Shown one piece after another: positions 7,420-8,760 of a stretch of 8,760 nt of DNA (within the stretch, counting starts at the first letter, position 1; each line of letters opens with the position of its first letter). Position numbers and translations under genes: made by a program. The DNA lies in assembly GCA_024709185.1 (NCBI GenBank), contig JANJXE010000027.1, positions 1 through 8,760 of the forward strand, in the 5' to 3' direction. A model generated the notes under the pieces. The model did no database searches and had not been told where the DNA came from. It saw nothing but the letters and a program-made list of their open reading frames with translations. Origin of the DNA: Paludibacter sp. (GTDB lineage Bacteria; Bacteroidota; Bacteroidia; Bacteroidales; Paludibacteraceae).

Positions 7420-8400
7420 TTACAACCGGTAACTCACCCCGAAGTGCGTGTAATCGTATTCGCTCCAACCTATATTAAACCGGTGAGAGATTTCAACCTG
7501 CCAGCGCTGGCCGATTTGAAGACCAGTTCCGATCTTGGCTCCGGGAATAAACAGTGAGTTTGTTTGTCGGATAAAACCATCGATGGGAGTAGGGGTGCTC
7601 CAGTGTTCATTAACATACACCTTGCTGTCGAGTAAGGATGCGTTGATAAAAGGTCCACCCTTGATAAACCAGTGGGCTGTGGGAGCGATGGGCAGGGGAA
7701 GTTTAATTCCGGCCATCAGGGGAATCTCTATGCCATAACTGCGCTCCGAATCGTAGGGGAGATTGGTATAGAAGGTCTTCCAGTTGAGATACACCAGATT
7801 GAGCTGAGTCTCCCAAAATAAGTACCGGATGTCGGGATTGCAGTATTCGGTACGAAGTCCGGCTATCGCTCCCGGTCCATGATTGGTTGTGTAATTCTCT
7901 CCGTAAAAATAGTTGCCCTCCGTCTGTGCATACCCTGCACTTACCCAATTGCTGTGAACATTTGGCGAACGGGGCTTTTCGGGCTCTGCGTACACATTTT
8001 CTTCAGCCTGTGGAGCTGCTTCCTTTTCGGGGTTGTAAAACTCTACAATATAAGCGGAAACGATGTAGCGTACTTCGGTGTACACTAAGAATTGCTTCGT
8101 GCGGAGTTCCACCGTTTCGTTGATCACAGCACGCGACTTACCCAGGAGTCCTGCATTGCGCAGCATATTCTCACGCGCCCGGGCTATAATACCGCGTTTA
8201 CTGGCACCGCCACCTATCCCGAAAAGGTAACGCGCCGTGGCATCGCCTTCCACGTATTTTACAATGGTGTAGTTTTTCTCTTCCAGTACCACCTGTGTCT
8301 GATGATGGTTTTCGTTGTGCGTGAGACCTAAATGATACTTACAGGATGATGTCACAAAAAGTACTAATAGTAGTACGGTTGCCAGATAAATTCTTCTCAT
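7420..8400 (-). CDS. Lipoprotein with DUF6567-like head and predicted outer-membrane beta-barrel region, function unknown
   Basis: A 326-residue protein. Residues 1-20 are a lipoprotein signal (MRR start, hydrophobic 5-16, Cys20 in TSSC; Thr at -3 is a loose lipobox). ATG 8400 is preferred over an upstream in-frame ATG at 8481, because the extra 27 residues would bury the signal and would span the promoter and part of a terminator. Residues 21-125 resemble small Bacteroidota lipoproteins annotated as DUF6567: NxxxTQVVLEEKNY, then a Gly-rich YLFGIGGGAS block, a helix with RARENML, then strands ending SAYIVEFY. A Pro/Glu-rich linker (about 124-146) leads to residues 150-326, which show alternating aromatic/polar strands, Gly turns (AGIKLPLP, PGAKIGTGLQIG) and an aromatic end, FGVSYRL, as in small outer-membrane beta-barrels. 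The family names are inference from pattern. Nothing links it to glycan breakdown: it faces the cluster and has its own promoter. It may be an outer-membrane or envelope protein. Confidence 0.75.
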   Translation of the reverse strand: MRRIYLATVLLLVLFVTSSCKYHLGLTHNENHHQTQVVLEEKNYTIVKYVEGDATARYLFGIGGGASKRGIIARARENMLRNAGLLGKSRAVINETVELRTKQFLVYTEVRYIVSAYIVEFYNPEKEAAPQAEENVYAEPEKPRSPNVHSNWVSAGYAQTEGNYFYGENYTTNHGPGAIAGLRTEYCNPDIRYLFWETQLNLVYLNWKTFYTNLPYDSERSYGIEIPLMAGIKLPLPIAPTAHWFIKGGPFINASLLDSKVYVNEHWSTPTPIDGFIRQTNSLFIPGAKIGTGLQIGQRWQVEISHRFNIGWSEYDYTHFGVSYRL

Positions 8401-8438
8401 AATTGTGTGTTTTAACAGTTGGATTTGAAAAAGAAGTG

Positions 8439-8446
8439 CAAAGTTA
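8439..8446 (-). promoter_or_regulatory. Bacteroidota -7 promoter box TAACTTTG for the lipoprotein gene
   Basis: On the minus strand TAACTTTG matches the Bacteroidota primary-sigma -7 consensus TANNTTTG exactly. It lies 38 bases upstream of ATG 8400, which would give a 5' leader of about 30 bases. No good TTTG -33 box is found at the usual 19-21 base spacing (the bases there read roughly ACAA), so strength is uncertain. Confidence 0.65.
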
Positions 8447-8479
8447 GCAAAAAATTCAGGTTGTTTTGTATAAATAAAC

Positions 8480-8515
8480 AAAAAAATGCTGCCCCTTAAA
8501 AAGAAGCAGCATTTT
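8480..8515 (-). terminator. Intrinsic terminator of asd
   Basis: On the minus strand a perfect 10-bp stem AAAATGCTGC/GCAGCATTTT (8506-8515 with 8483-8492) closes a 13-base loop and runs into seven T (8480-8486 on the complementary strand). It starts about 18 bases after the asd stop and separates asd from the lipoprotein promoter. Confidence 0.88.
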
Positions 8516-8533
8516 CAAAATTAATTTGCTGTA

Positions 8534-8760
8534 TTACTTAGCGTTTTTCAGCAGGTATTCCGCAATCTGCACTGCATTCAGCGCTGCGCCTTTCTTAATC
8601 TGATCGCTTACACACCAGAAAGTTATACCGTTTGGATTTGCTAAATCCTTGCGGATACGGCCCACGTGTACGGGGTCCTTGCCGGATAAGAACAACGGCA
8701 TCGGATATTTCTTTTCGGCAGGATTGTCGATTACTTCCACACCTTCAGCTTTTTCGAAGG
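8534..8760 (-). CDS. asd: Aspartate-semialdehyde dehydrogenase, C-terminal 75 residues (truncated by window)
   Basis: Asd reduces aspartyl-4-phosphate to aspartate-4-semialdehyde with NADPH in the cytoplasm, the shared step towards lysine/diaminopimelate, threonine and methionine. Only the C-terminus is present. The frame is open to the right edge, so the start lies beyond 8760 and the GTG at 8740 is internal. Diagnostic motifs are [21 protein letters not shown] (substrate-binding region) and the terminal [20 protein letters not shown], the usual Asd ending. The catalytic Cys lies outside the window. Asd is a core housekeeping gene, so it marks ordinary chromosome beyond the glycan cluster. 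A strong terminator follows its stop. Confidence 0.93.
   Translation of the reverse strand, partial: FEKAEGVEVIDNPAEKKYPMPLFLSGKDPVHVGRIRKDLANPNGITFWCVSDQIKKGAALNAVQIAEYLLKNAK

Noticed and set aside
7360..7428. Inverted repeat CCGGTT ... AACCGG flanking the convergent gap
   Set aside because: Only 6 bp with more than 50 bases between arms, and one arm lies inside the lipoprotein gene; likely chance.
1..8760. CRISPR arrays, tRNA/rRNA genes, insertion sequences, phage or defence genes
   Set aside because: No direct-repeat array, cloverleaf-like sequence, transposase or integrase motif, or terminal inverted repeats were seen on either strand.

Overview
The window looks like a piece of a Bacteroidota chromosome, most likely an anaerobic or facultative member of the Bacteroidales or a near relative. 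Three things point there. Two proteins end in type IX secretion (T9SS) type A sorting domains. A promoter has the Bacteroidota -7 box TAACTTTG. The protein families are typical of the phylum: an S-type sulfatase, GH97, CBM96/DNRLRE modules and a DUF6567-like lipoprotein. Ribosome-binding sites are A-rich rather than Shine-Dalgarno-like. No genus can be assigned from this sequence alone.

Left part, about 1-7356, plus strand: the end of a polysaccharide-utilisation cluster. A truncated surface protein (CBM96 module plus T9SS signal) is followed by a good intrinsic terminator. Then come three co-directional genes: an exported S1-type sulfatase, an exported GH97 glycosidase of the retaining (alpha-galactosidase-like) subgroup starting 10 bases after the sulfatase stop, and a three-part protein made of a CBM96-like module, a sialate-O-acetylesterase-like SGNH domain and a T9SS sorting domain. 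No SusC/SusD pair, regulator or sulfatase-maturing enzyme lies inside the window, so the locus probably continues to the left.

A plausible joint task is breakdown of a sulfated, O-acetylated glycan carrying alpha-galactosyl-type ends. The T9SS proteins would bind and deacetylate it at the cell surface. The sulfatase and GH97, which have signal peptides but no sorting domain, would desulfate and cleave the products in the periplasm. The substrate is inference.

Right part, 7420-8760, minus strand: a lipoprotein of unknown function that joins a DUF6567-like head to a predicted outer-membrane beta-barrel region, with its own recognisable promoter; then an intrinsic terminator and the 3' end of aspartate-semialdehyde dehydrogenase (asd). 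These face the cluster convergently and look like ordinary chromosomal neighbours, so the cluster's right edge is near 7356.

The least ordinary signals are a nine-A run in the acetylesterase gene at the junction just before the sorting domain, where a slip in either direction would remove the sorting signal, and the lipoprotein/beta-barrel fusion. No clearly new multi-gene system is visible.
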